The notes under the pieces are model-generated. The model saw nothing but the letters and a program-made list of their open reading frames with translations, was not told the origin of the DNA and did not search any database. A stretch of DNA of 64,000 nucleotides from Doris montereyensis. Taxonomy: Eukaryota; Mollusca; Gastropoda; Nudibranchia; Dorididae. Below, piece by piece: positions 11,236 to 23,000 of the stretch. Position numbers and translations under genes: made by a program. The number at the start of each line of letters is the position of its first letter. The first letter of the stretch is position 1. The stretch spans positions 132,398 through 196,397 of the forward strand of contig JAXRKP010000920.1 in the NCBI GenBank assembly GCA_037039925.1, read 5' to 3'.

Positions 11236-11803
11236 CATGAAAGAACTTTGATTTTAATGTATGTGTTGTTAATACTCATGTGTAATGTGTGTACATATAT
11301 GTAATTATTGTAATGTACATATTATAAATGTATATATTTTATAATGCATTCACTCAGGAAATGGCAGCTATAATGAGCATGCTGCTCATGGCTGGCATGC
11401 ACATTTTTTGTATGTGCAACACTGTCTGTTCATGTAGGCAATGTCAGCGTCATAATATGAGATGAGCGTATCGTCTCCTCTTACTCTTATTTTTTTGGTG
11501 TTGATGGATGCTCTGTGTTGTGACTTGTTTCATTTTCATTTTCCAACTGCAGCAGTCGTCTTTTTCTTTTTGATAATTTACATTCATGTTACTCTCCTCC
11601 GTATTTCGTTTGAACTTTGAGTGAGGTGACTGCTCATGGCACGAGTCAGATGATGCCGGTAGCTTCTTCATTCATTCTTTTTATGGCGTTCATGTTTTTG
11701 TTTCCTCTTAATTTACCCTGAGAATTTGAGATTGTGGCGTGTGATTAGATACTGTAATAACTCCTGAAGCTGGCACATTCCTCTTGGTGGTGGGGGGGGG
11801 GGG

Positions 11804-12115
11804 AAGACTCAGTAGTCCAGAGGCAAACTGTCGGCCTCTCAACCAAAAGGTTGTGGGGTTTGAACCCGCCAACGGTTTAAAAATTTTCTCAAGTTTCTTG
11901 AGCAAAATCTACCCCACTGGTCCAGGTAGGTGGATCGACACCTAGTCCCATCAGAGATGGCCGATAAAAAGAAGGTCCCGTGTGCAGATCACAACACTCT
12001 GTGCACATTAAAGATCCCTTGGCTGTTTACAGGGCAGTCCGGGCAAGCAAGATTAAGAATCCTACCGAAACCCCCGAGACAACCTTCGTTGTGGATGTGG
12101 GTAAATCAAATAAAA
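11804..12115 (+). mobile_element. tRNA-derived SINE, family S2
   Basis: The head reads GACTCAGTAGTCCAGAGG with box A TAGTCCAGAGG, then CTCTCAACCAAAAGGTTGTG and box B GGTTTGAACCC. The body includes TTTTCTCAAGTTTCTTGAGC, AAAATCTACCCCACTGG, GGTGGATCGACACCTAG and a 3' part with AAGATCCCTTGGC. Related reverse copies are at 29,090-29,205, 43,115-43,332 and 47,405-47,555, and a forward one at 60,878-61,025. Coding frames across it are coincidental. Confidence 0.8.
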
Positions 12116-12119
12116 AAAT

Positions 12120-13235
12120 TAAATCTTGGTGAGGGGAGTTTGTTTCAATTTCATTTTCCAATGAATTTGATAGGTCCCATTTATTCCCTTTTTACTTTTA
12201 CCATTTTGGACGTTTTTCAATTCATCTTGCTGCTTCCTCTGTCATCTCACTCAGATCACTGCAGATGGGACAAATTGTAGCGGCCTGATCATTTCCAGTC
12301 AGTACCTCATCATCAAATTTTTCCCATCATCAAATCCACGTTGCCATTGAGGAAACTTTAAATTGTTACTTATCCTGATCATTACAATAAAAAGCCTTTG
12401 TAATCTCAGTAACGAGCACTGACTCATCTAAACTGTAGTTGAGCTGTTTACTTTTTTTAAAAGGGTTTTTATTTATTATTGCTATCAACCAAACGGAAGA
12501 TTTGATCTTCTTATGTTTATATTATATAATTGAAAACATGCATTTACATTATGATTTGATGTTGGGGTTTTTTAATTTTTTGTTTTTGTGTTGTTTTGAC
12601 ACTTTAAACAAGATCATTTCTGTTTACTACCATTGTATCATTAGATCTATATATCGACGGTGAAAGTCCCAAACCATGTGTAATACTTAAGTCAGTAACA
12701 CTTTTTATTTTGCTTTTTTAACATTAAGAAGCCTGTATGCTTAGTCTAGTTAGGATTCCATGGCACAAGAACCAATAGATAATAACTATAGCAACCGTGT
12801 ATCTCTATTGGGTCTAGTTTTTGACATTTGCAAACTGTGTATGTCTGTGAAAAAAGATAAAAAGCGCAGCATCATTTTCTTTGATTTACTCAAAACATCC
12901 TAATTTAACGGATTTGGGCGGTTTGCGACTTTCGCCCTCGATATGATGTGAACTGCATCACTGATGATACTTTGACTACAGATTTCTTCTTTTCTTCAAC
13001 GGTGGGCGGTTGACAGGTGCTAATGGTAGATCAAATATTTCCTACTGTACCAGTCTGTTATTAGTATTATGTTGCGCATTGAAGTTTGGATTTATTTTAT
13101 ACTATATATCATTGTAATTGTAATGTAGATCTAAGTGTGAGTCTGTTTCCCAAAGACTGAAAAGATAAGCTAGCGATAGCATAAAATCTAACATTGTTGA
13201 TAACACCAACATTGAACAAACAAATAACACAAAGT
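12120..13235. other. AT-rich intergenic DNA with scraps of dispersed repeat R2
   Basis: Contains partial matches to repeat R2 (about 12,215-12,275 and 12,975-13,045, the latter with GGTGGGCGGTTGACAGGTGC). No convincing coding frame or RNA gene was seen. Confidence 0.4.
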
Positions 13236-13448
13236 AGAGAGAGATCAAACCAAAGCAGATGGCATAAAAACTAAGATAGAAATAAATCAATTGAGATGGT
13301 TTGGGCATGTAAACAAAATGAATGACAATAGAATAGTTAAATCAGTATACACACAGTGCTAAAGCCCAAGATAAAAGACCAAAAGGCAGACTTCGGAGAA
13401 AGTGGGAAGAAGATATAATATATATTGAAGCATAGAAATTTAACTTTT
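13236..13448 (+). mobile_element. LINE family A C-terminal fragment
   Basis: GAGATCAAACCAAAGCAGAT through AAAGTGGGAAGAAGATATAA matches 3,103-3,290 of the first LINE copy (the segment encoding LRWFGHVNRINDNRIAK). It is truncated on both sides and lies 1.4 kb from the reverse copy at 14,808, in the opposite orientation. Confidence 0.85.
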
Positions 13449-13459
13449 GACTTATATTT

Positions 13460-13955
13460 CATCTTGCCGTTTCCTCTTAATTCACCCTGAGATTACTGCA
13501 ATGGTGGACGGGGTAAATTTCAAATAGACAAACATAACATTTATTTTATGGCCATTTTTTGTTCACATTTAAGTCACTTTGTTAGGATCTAATCTTACAT
13601 AATTAATATATTAATTATTCAGTCATGCCTTGCTGATTACACTTTGTATTGTAATTTTGCTTTTTAAATTGTTATTCTCTATGAAGGTATGGGAGTAGTT
13701 ACTTGTAGTGGTAGGTTCTATTTTCTCTTTTCTCTCCTTGACTTTCTTCAGTTTCACTGTCGCATGTCTTTCTTTCATCTTGCTATTTCTTTTTAATTCT
13801 CCCTGAGATCATCACATATGGCGGGCGGTTGGCGGGACCTGCTGGTAGGTCCTACTTCGTTCCTTTTACTCTTTCATTTATCTTCAATCTTGCTGTTTCC
13901 TCTTAATTCACCCTGAGATCACCACAATGGTGGACAGGGTGAATGTCAATTAAAC
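13460..13955 (+). repeat. Dispersed repeat R2, two to three units
   Basis: The core is CTTGCTGTTTCCTCTTAATT, CACCCTGAGATCACCAC, AATGGTGGACAGGGTGAAT, preceded by GGCGGGCGGTTGGCGGGACC, TGCTGGTAGGTCCTACTT and TTTTACTCTTTCATTT. Units start near 13,460, 13,770 and 13,880. Others are at 11,690-11,745, 12,215, 12,975, 19,608-19,750 and 19,920-20,060. The unit is about 140 bp, always on the + strand in this window and non-coding. I do not recognise the family. Confidence 0.65.
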
Positions 13956-14039
13956 TCAAGTAAGGGGAAAAATCACCACAAATGGCGGGCAACATATTGC
14001 AATGAATTCAATCATTTATAATTTAGCTTGGTTTTTTTT

Positions 14040-14800
14040 TTTGGGGGGGGGTTACATTTGTTTGAGTGTGAATACGATACATGTACTTGAATGGTTTGCT
14101 GATTCATTTTAGGAATTGTTTGTTGTTTTTTTTACTGGACGTAATTGTTTTAATTTTGCATTGTTCAACATTATTTTTGTACACATGCGTTCTGCCGTTA
14201 TCAAATGAAGTGCCGTGTGTGCAGCCGGACTAGATCTCTTCGTTTAGCCACAATCAAGAAAAGCATGTTTTGGTCTCTAAAATATATATACATGTATATA
14301 CTACACTCAAATACCAAACTCAAATACCAAACTCAAATACCAAACTACTGCCTCGTGACATAGTTGTTTTCAAATATAACAGGTAACCATTTGGCCGTAG
14401 TGGATTACATGATATACTGCTTACTGCACTCCGTTTGAAAATGTAGGGCCAAAATCCACCGGTCATTATCAAATGAACTGCCGAATCCGTAGGTCTCAGC
14501 TCGATAGACACATATGGCGCTCTTCCTGGCTGAGAAATCCCTCGCGATTATAATTTGAAGTGCCGTATACGCAATCGTCGCTGATGACCATGTGGGGAGA
14601 CTCGGTTTTCACACTAAGCTGTTATGAATTCATCAGCTTTGATGGACAGTGTGTTATGTAACTATTCATTAATCCTTTTTTCACCTACAACTTAGCTACG
14701 GGTGTACTACACTATTGGTTTTCGGTATGAAAATCTCTCCTTGGGCTCCTCAATTTTGTTAAAACTCACATGTAACTGTTAAAACTGTGTAACTAGGCTG
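14040..14800. other. Non-coding stretch with scattered TATCAAATGAAGTGCCG motifs
   Basis: The motif TATCAAATGAA(C/G)TGCCG occurs near 14,197 and 14,466 and in altered form near 14,550. Its reverse complement forms the 32-bp tandem array at 19,137-19,440. Three direct repeats of CTCAAATACCAAA lie at about 14,306-14,345. No gene was seen. Confidence 0.45.
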
Positions 14801-14807
14801 TCAAAAC

Positions 14808-17800
14808 CGAAGTTGAAATATTTCTTCCAGTCTTTCTTTCTTTCTTTATCAGTTCCCATTCTACCTTTCGGTGTATGGGTTCAGATGCTCGAGATGATCT
14901 TTTTCCAGGATGCCCTGTCCTGGCATTTTCTGTTTCCTTCCAAAAAGTTAAATTTCTATGCTTCAATGCCTCTTTTATATCTTCTTCCCACCTTCTCCGA
15001 GGTCTGCCTTTTGGTCTTTTACCTTGGGCTTTAGCACTGTATACTGATTTAGCTATTCTATTGTCATTTATTCTGTTTACATGCCCAAACCATCTCAATT
15101 GATTTGTTTCTATCTTAGTTTTTATGCCATCTTCTTTGGTTTGATCTCTTCTCTTATTGTCGTGTTTCTGATTGTCTCGTTTAGTTTTCCCTACCACTCT
15201 TCTTAGATATTTCATTTCAGCTGCCTGTACTCTACTGTATACTCTACTGTCTAAAGTCCATGTTTGGCTGCCATAGAGGAGAGTAAGACAATAAACGGTG
15301 TTATGTTATATACTGCCATTTTGGTTTTTGTTGACAATTCTTGCTTACAATGCCTTTCCTAGATGGTTATATATTGCACTTGCCTTTTTGATTCTCTGGC
15401 TGATTTCTTCTCTTAGTTTTCCCTCTGAGTTAAGCATTACTCCTAGGTAATTGTAGCTTTGAACTTGTTCTAAATACTCCCTGCCCAATTTAAGATTTTG
15501 TGTTTTTGCTCCCCTAGTTACTAGCATTGTATTGTTTTGGTTTTCTTTGCATTTACTCTCATTTCTCTTTTATTTAATTCATTGTTCATAATGTTGATAT
15601 TCGACTGAAGGTCACTTTCTGATTTTCCAAACAGAACTAAATCATCGGCAAATGAAAGCATTGATACATTTACTGGTTTGAGCTTTCCACATACCTACAT
15701 TCATTGTCTTCATTTTTGAGGATGCTTTGCGACTGAATCCATAAATGTGATAAACAAAAGAGGACTTAAGATACAACCCTGTCTTACTCCTACATCTACA
15801 TCAAATTCTTCTGATACATTTCCAGCTACTCTCACTGCACATGTTGGTTTATTGTAAAAACTTTTAATGGCTTCTATTAAATTTTGCTCTACATCGTGTT
15901 CTTTTAAGGAATGCCATAGTTCGTCCCTCCTCAGTCACAGTGTCAAATGCCTTTTCTAAGTCAATAAAACACAGGTGCAAGTGCAAGTCAAGGTTTCTCT
16001 CAAATTTTTTTTTTCTATTATTTGCCTTATTCTAAATATGTGGTCTTGTACACTTCTTCCTGGTCTAAATCCCCTCTGATGCTCTTCAATCTGATCCTCT
16101 ACTCTTTTTCTTAGTCTCATTTCCAGTATCCTGGCATATACTTTTCCTGGAACGCTAAGCAGTGATATCCCTCTATAGTTTGAGCATTCCATAGTTGTTC
16201 CTTTCTTATGTATTGTTACTACTGTTCCCTTTTTCCAGTCGTTTGACACCTGTTTTGACTTCCATGCTTGTTGGCATATTACATGTAGTAGTTTGTTTGC
16301 CTCTCTCCCTTGGTTTTTAATCATTTCTGGATAAACTTGATCTGCTCCTGGGGCTTTTCCTAATTTCACTTGTCTTATAGCTGTTTGGATTTCTTCCATT
16401 GATATAATTATATCTTCAGCTATCTCCTCTGGATTACTTGACACTCTTACTTATTGATCTTTACTCCTTGTTTCATATATTCTGGAGGGATTATGTAATT
16501 GTTGAAAATACTTTCTCCACGTTCCCATGATTTCGATGTCTTCTTTCATTATCTCTCCTTTGGCGTTTTAATTGGTCGTATTGGGCATGCTTTAGTCTTT
16601 CTCATGCTCTTCATTGCCCCCCGAACAGCTTTTGATTTCCTTGATAGCTTTCTTGGAGTCTTTGTCCAAACTCTTCCCACTGTTCCTGTTTGGCTTTCCT
16701 CACTTCCTCTTTGGCGATAGTTCTTTTATTCACGTAATCTATCCTATCGTCTGGTCTCTTTGTTTGCAAGTATTTCTTCCAGGTATCCTTCTTTTCTTTG
16801 ATCTTAGTCTTGACATTTTCATGCCACCATGCTGTTCTTTTCCTATCTCCTTTAATTTGTTTCCTACCACAGACCTCTTCAGTACAACTGTGGAGTGTTT
16901 TTTACAGCTGTCACTTTTCTTCTATTGTGCTATCATTCAGATCCATCTGTCTTTCACTGATAAATCTTTTATCCTAGATTGATATACCTGTTTTACTACT
17001 GGTTTATTTAATTCCTCTATTTTGAGTTTAGTAGCTTTCTTCTCTTTCCTTTTCTGTTTGTTTTCCTCAGTCAGTAATCTCATTTTGGCAATCACTAAGT
17101 GATGATCACTAAATATTTCTGCTCCTCTGTTTACTCTTGCATCCAATGTACTGTAAAAAAGGGAGCTGCTAACTATTATGTAGTCTATCATTGACTTTTC
17201 ACACCTGTCTTCATTTACTCTTGTATATTTGTGGATATCTTTATGAGGAAAAAAAGGTGTTGGCTATTTTCATGTTATTATTGTTATTCTTTAGGCAAAA
17301 TTCTATGAGTCTCTCTCCATTTGGAGAAGTTATTGTCTCTCCTTTACCTATTACTCCTCCTGAAGTTTCTACATTGTTGCCTACTCTAGCGTTTAAATCT
17401 ACTTAAAGCATTAGTTCCTGTTTGGATTTAAGATTCTCTACAGCCATTTGTAAATCATTTTCGAAGATATCTTTTTCTTCTATAAGTCTTCGTTTTGTCC
17501 ATATGCTATTAATAATTTAATTTCTCTTCCTTTTGGTTTAATATTTACCTCTTATAGCCGTGGGCTTATAAATTTCCAACTTTCTAGTAGCTTTTCATGC
17601 CTTTTATGCACTAGGAGGCCTACTCCTGCTCTAGATCTATCTTTGACATCTACTCCTGAGAAGATCAAAATATGATTCGGTCCTACATTTTCTATTCCTT
17701 GTGCTTTTTCTTTGTTTCTGTAATGGCCAAAATATCTACTTTGAATTTTTCCATTTCTTCATCTAATTCTAACTCTTTTCCATTTATTACCCTAACGTTC

Positions 17801-18302
17801 CATGTTCCAAAAATCACAGTCCGTGTTCGTTTCAAGTTCGTCTTCCAAAGATCAAGCCGGTTATATTTCTTTTACTTCTCTGAATCAGGTTGTTTTGGAT
17901 AAACGGGATTAGCCCACTGTACCCTAGGTAGATGGTGGGGCTGCAACCTTGAGGCCCCTACCAGGCCTTGTTATTTTCTGTCAGTGTTAACTCCCTTAGC
18001 CTTTAGTCATTCAAGACCAGCCTGCAAGGCAGCATGTTGTTATTTTTTGTCAGGGTTAACTTCCTTAACCTTTAGTCATTCAAGACCAGCCTGCAAGGCA
18101 GCAGGTTGTTATTTTCTGTCAGGGTTAACTCCCTGAGCCTTTGGTCATTCAAGACCAGCCTGCAAGGCAGCAGGTTGTTTTCTGTCAGGGTTAACTCCCT
18201 TAGCCTTTGGTCAACCAAGACCTGCCTGCAAGGCAGCAGGAGACTCGTGGAGGTGGGATCATCTAGCTCCCCTCTACAGGTGCTTACCTGTCCACTGCCC
18301 GA
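14808..18302 (-). mobile_element. LINE family A, near full length, reversed
   Basis: Reading the minus strand, the 5' edge (GGGCAGTGGACAGG near 18,300) is followed by four monomers of about 65 bp (18,240-17,967), the coding region, and a 3' end GATAAAGAAAGAAAGAAAGA near 14,830. This is the most complete copy in the window, about 3.5 kb, and defines the short AAAG-repeat tail. No obvious long target duplication was seen. Confidence 0.92.
14830..17840 (-). pseudogene. Endonuclease-reverse transcriptase of LINE family A (best preserved copy, still broken)
   Basis: The longest intact stretch (16,444-15,956) runs from EEIQTAIRQVKLGKAPGADQ through WKKGTVVTIHKK, YRGISLLSVPGK and RGFRPGRSVQDH. The YLGVMLNSEG block lies in the 15,527-15,345 frame. 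The C-terminal domain (15,215-14,793) holds [31 protein letters not shown] and GKRPKGRPRRRWEEDI, a tail common in RTE-type elements. The endonuclease end has SDHHLVIAKM (near 17,100) and MIDYIIVSSS (near 17,180), so here the SDHH residues are kept. Frame breaks remain, for example near 15,950, 15,700 and 17,500, so it cannot make a full protein as it stands. Confidence 0.9.
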
Positions 18303-19136
18303 TTTCTACTAGTATGCCTTGTAATATACCATTGGCAAGAATTTTTTTATCAGAAGCACATTGATACCAAGATCATCTTTATTACAATAGCAGGTTTGTG
18401 GGGCAACCTGGTGAAAAAAATGATGCGAAAAACTTGAAAATGGCTGAGGTTGTAGAAATTCGAGTGTTGGAGTTAAGCTATAAAAAAATTCAGAAGTGTC
18501 AATTTTTTTTATTTGGAATGGTAAACACATTGAGGTGTCCTGAAAGACTAAAATGAGTGTTTTACAACAAAATGTCTAAAATTTAAAAATTTTTAAATTT
18601 TAAAACAAAAAATATCATTTGCAGTCCGTTTTAGAAGATATTGATATGACTTTATTTTGAAATAAGTATTTGTTTATGTCATACGTATAGTCAAGAGCTT
18701 AAAATGGTCTCTCTTTCTTTCTCTCTCCTCCCCCTCTCTCTTTCTCCCCCTCCTCCCCTCTCCATCTCTCTCTTGTGTAAACGGGAATTTTTAAATAGTC
18801 CAATTGATTCATAAAACTAAGGATGCTTTACATAAACAAAAAATCAAGATGAATTTAGTCAATCATAAAATATATTTTGCAACGGAATCAAACTAAGAAG
18901 TGTCGGGTAAGGGCGTTAATCGTTTGTATTGTTAATTGTAATTAACTCCTCAAATCTGATTCTGTTCAATAAGATTGACCCACCCACTTGACTAACATAA
19001 CTCGATAGACGAAAGACATTAACCTACCCGTGAGGCCAATCACCGTTTTGCTTTATAAGACTGTTTCACTGTTACTCAGTGTTACGTCTTTCTTTCCTGA
19101 TTAACCGACGTGGTGAATGGTCAGCTCGACATATGG
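18303..19136. other. AT-rich intergenic DNA
   Basis: A CT-rich microsatellite-like run lies at 18,710-18,773. Otherwise no coding region, RNA gene or repeat is supported. Confidence 0.4.
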
Positions 19137-19440
19137 CGCTTCATTTGTAACCGAAACACATATACCGCAGTTCATTTGTAATCGAGGCACAGATACAGCA
19201 GTTCATTTGATAATCGAGGCACAGATACAGCAGTTCATTTGATAATCGAGGCACAGATACAGCAGTTCATTTGATAATCGAGGCACAGATACAGCAGTTC
19301 ATTTGATAATCGAGGCACAGATACAGCAGTTCATTTGATAATCGATGCACAGATACAGCAGTTCATTTGATAATCGAGGCACAGATACAGCAGTTCATTT
19401 GATAATCGGCGGATATGGCAGTTCGTTTGGTAACGAGGCG
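19137..19440 (+). repeat. 32-bp tandem repeat array
   Basis: GTTCATTTGATAATCG recurs at 19,201, 19,233, 19,265, 19,297, 19,329, 19,361 and 19,393, an exact 32-bp period (unit includes GAGGCACAGATACAGCA). Two diverged units precede it. A relic with CACTTCATTTGATAACGGCC lies at 19,587. The core is the reverse complement of motifs at 14,197 and 14,466. Confidence 0.9.
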
Positions 19441-19607
19441 TGCACAATACGGATACAGCATGCTTTGAAATTTAAATTGCTCATATTTCTCTTGGGTTTT
19501 TAAATTTTGCTGACATTGGTAGATTAATTAGGGCACAAATATCGGAAAATGTCAAAAAGTAAATTTGTCAAAATTTTGACGTATGCAGCACTTCATTTGA
19601 TAACGGC

Positions 19608-20060
19608 CGCGGTGTCATCTGTTGGCGGTTGCCAAGTGCTGCTGGTACTACATATTTTCTTCCACTCTTTTACTTGTCTGTGATCTTTTTGTTTCCTCTC
19701 AATTCACCCACCCTGAAATCACTGTATATGGTGGATAGGGTAAATTTCAATAAAATTAACGAATCAAACAAGTTTTTAATCTTGACTTTGATGCTAGAGT
19801 CTGCATTGCATGTAAGTTGTATTTGTATACTGTTATAATGTTATTAATGCTATGTTTACTTTTATGTGTCCAAAAATGTTGTCATAGTCATGCCCTGTAC
19901 GACTCATTACTCATTCATGTTGGCATATGGGTGACTAGCGGGAGATGCTGGTAGGTCCTACTTTCTGTTCATTTCACTTTTACTCATCCTTGGTCTTGCT
20001 TTTTCCGTTACTTCACCCTGAGATCACTACACATGGGAGACAGAGGAAATTTGAATGAAA
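19608..20060 (+). repeat. Dispersed repeat R2, two further units
   Basis: First unit 19,608-19,750: TTGGCGGTTGCCAAGTGCTG to GGTGGATAGGGTAAATTTC. Second unit 19,920-20,060: TGCTGGTAGGTCCTACTTTC to CACCCTGAGATCACTAC. About 310 bp separate equivalent points, similar to the spacing at 13,460-13,880, so these may be parts of a longer element. Confidence 0.65.
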
Positions 20061-23000
20061 CTTGTTTGTGTAGTAGTAGAGTGTTGTTAGTGTTAGTGTT
20101 ATTTTTAAAAAGGTTGCCTCCTTTTCCACTAGTGAATAGTGAATAAAATGAACAAGAAATTCATTATTTTTTTTTCTATTCTGATGTATGTTGTGTAGCT
20201 GTAGGCGTTTAAGAATAAGAGCTTGTTTCTAGTGAGTGGGTCATACTGTACAACTTTCCAATCCATTCACTATTTCACACATGTATCTCCTTTTCTTTCA
20301 TCTTGCTGTTTGAAGTCGTTCTTTCTTAGGGGCGGATGGGTCCTGAGGAAGGCATTTTTACCACAAATCAGACAAATCTCGTTTATTGCACTTTTGGAGG
20401 CAGCAGTTAATTCCCTTCACAAGCACATCGATACCATAACAAAGGCTCAGTATCGGTTCTTTCATTTTATACTATTTTTAAGAAAACGATACCGGCCTAA
20501 CCTTCAACACATCGGTTGTACCATAAAAGCAGGAAATTTTGTCTAAAGTTTAACAGTTGGTATTCATTCTAATCACCACAAACTATTTTATTTGAAACAT
20601 GTGGTTTTGATGACTTATTGTAAATATTAGCTAATATAATGGGAAACATTCCACGCATCTGTTAAAATTAAAAGAAAAATGCCATCCGGACATGAGTATA
20701 AGGGACCTGGAGCAGTTGAAATAGGCTCGAAATGCAGTATTTGATAGTCTCTCAAGATTGTGTTTCAAAGCATTATATTAATAATAATAATATTATTATT
20801 ATAATAATATTATTATTATTATTATTTTTTATAGGTTTATATGCGATAAAACATTCAAATAGCTGGAAAAATTGTTAAAAACTCGGTTTTCTCAAATTTT
20901 TACTTTTTGACAGTGATGTGATATGCGATTTACCTTTTTATTAATTTTGCCAGAAATTGGAAAGGTTGCTATATGCATTTTCAAAAGATTCATAAAATCA
21001 AAATTATTTAATTTATCAAAAAGCTACTGGTTGCGGCTAGATACTGAACCAAATAATGTGTGTGCAAAGTTATACTAGTATAGCCAAGTTTCTTCATAAC
21101 TAAAAAAGCTATTTGAAATGAAGTTGTAAGTATTTTCGCAATAAAAATCCAAGATGGCGCTTTCCCATGACAACCTTATGATAGTATAAAATTTTAATAT
21201 TTCTTTTTCAGCTAATTGGAGACATGCCAAGTACAATGGTAGTGGTTAAGTCAAGTCTATATCAAATTTTAAAAATAAAACATATTAATATTATGACCGC
21301 ATTATTATTCCAGTTATAACAGGATCGATGGGGTAGAGGCTACTAACGGTGCTAGTGCTCTTTGGGTTATTTTTATGTTATAATATAAATTATACGATTC
21401 CTAGGTGGACTTGTTTAAAGGGGAAATAACCCAATCACTTGCTCATAGCTTCAGGCAATACAATTTTCTGAGTAGTTTCCCTTGGACATGTCTGTCAATT
21501 GCGGACATTCTCATTCATTTATATTCATCCTATTCATAGTCATACTATTACTATTACTACCACCACCACATATTAAATGGTAGGCCAGCCATCGTGATGT
21601 ACTAAATGCACACTCTTTCCCTCTCTTTTAGGTCTATCATTAGAAACATGCACTTCAAACACCTGAATAGGGGCATGAAGCCAGCATTGGCAAAATATTA
21701 GAAATTACACATGTTGTGTAGTAGTAGTCTAGTAGGCATAGATCTACAGTGGGCCCTATCACTATGTACGCTTTTGTGCTTCTCTGGTGTACTTTCCATC
21801 AGAGTCCTAGTTTTATTATGATAGAGTGAAAAAAGGGGGAGGGGGTATGGCAGTGGTCTTTACTGGTTAGGACCTTTTACTTTGTCAATATCAATGTCAT
21901 GTTTGCTCTACTCTAAATAGATAGTAATACATCACATATAATATGTGCATGTAATTGTAACACAGCGGAGCTTGGGCACAACCGGTTTGAGGGGGAAATC
22001 TGTTGTAGTAGTCAGTGTGTATATAGGAAGGGAAGCCATATTCATCTATAACATTAACATAAAATCCATACATGCGTACAATCACAGGCAGCTAGTTAGT
22101 AAAGTAGTAGTAGTACCAGAGTGATGCAGCATCATAGCATTAGCATTGCCATACCACAGTAAGCAGTAATGTAGGCCTAGGCAAACAAGTCCAAGTCGGT
22201 CATACTGTCGTAGCAACAACAACAAAATTTTAGTTTTAGTCTACGTTCGTAATCTAACTAGGCGATCATACAGATCCAATTCTTTTGTTCGCTCCAATCA
22301 TAATCAGTCATCTTAGTCTTGATCAACAATAGATTTGTAAATAGTGCATGATGGTACGCAGAGTGCAGAAAGATGAAGCGATATGCGTGCTTAATTTATT
22401 TTTTTAACCAAAAGAACACAGCCTACCAATACCGTACCATGTCGCTGCACAACAGGGGCATTTTGAGTTTTCTTAATGGACTGATGTTAGTGGCGGCAAT
22501 TATTGGTAGCAAGCTTTTCTGCACACTTTGCAGCCTTGTGCTGGTCTACAAGAAAATCGTCTGTAATTTGTAAAGCCTATTCTAAAATGAACAAACTAAT
22601 CCACTTTGCAGACTGGATATATACATGTATAGTTATATAGTAATAGTATATATATATATATACAAAACAGAAGCACACCAAAAAACCTCAAGTATTTCAA
22701 GTGCGTTAGCACATGATTTGGTCCACCAAATGGAAGCTGGTCGTCCCTTTGATGTTCAAAGAAATATTCTATTGTTTTTATTAATTATTTAAGCCAGCAA
22801 CCAGAGACACCTCAGATTCAATCAGAACTCCAGGTTGATCTAGTTGAATCTGAATATCCCCAACGATCTAGTTGAATCTGAATATCCCCAACGATCTAGT
22901 TGAATCTGAATATCCCATTGTTGTCTGTAGTATACTGTAGTAAATGCTGGTGCTTTAGTAGAACCATTCAATTTGAATGAAAATGAAATTCTAGGCTACA

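Noticed and set aside
11804..11885. Genuine tRNA genes at the box A/box B matches
   Set aside because: Each head is followed by a conserved SINE body and recurs in several diverged copies; cloverleaf stems are imperfect.
19137..19440. CRISPR-like array
   Set aside because: Units are contiguous tandem repeats without unique spacers, and the genome is eukaryotic.
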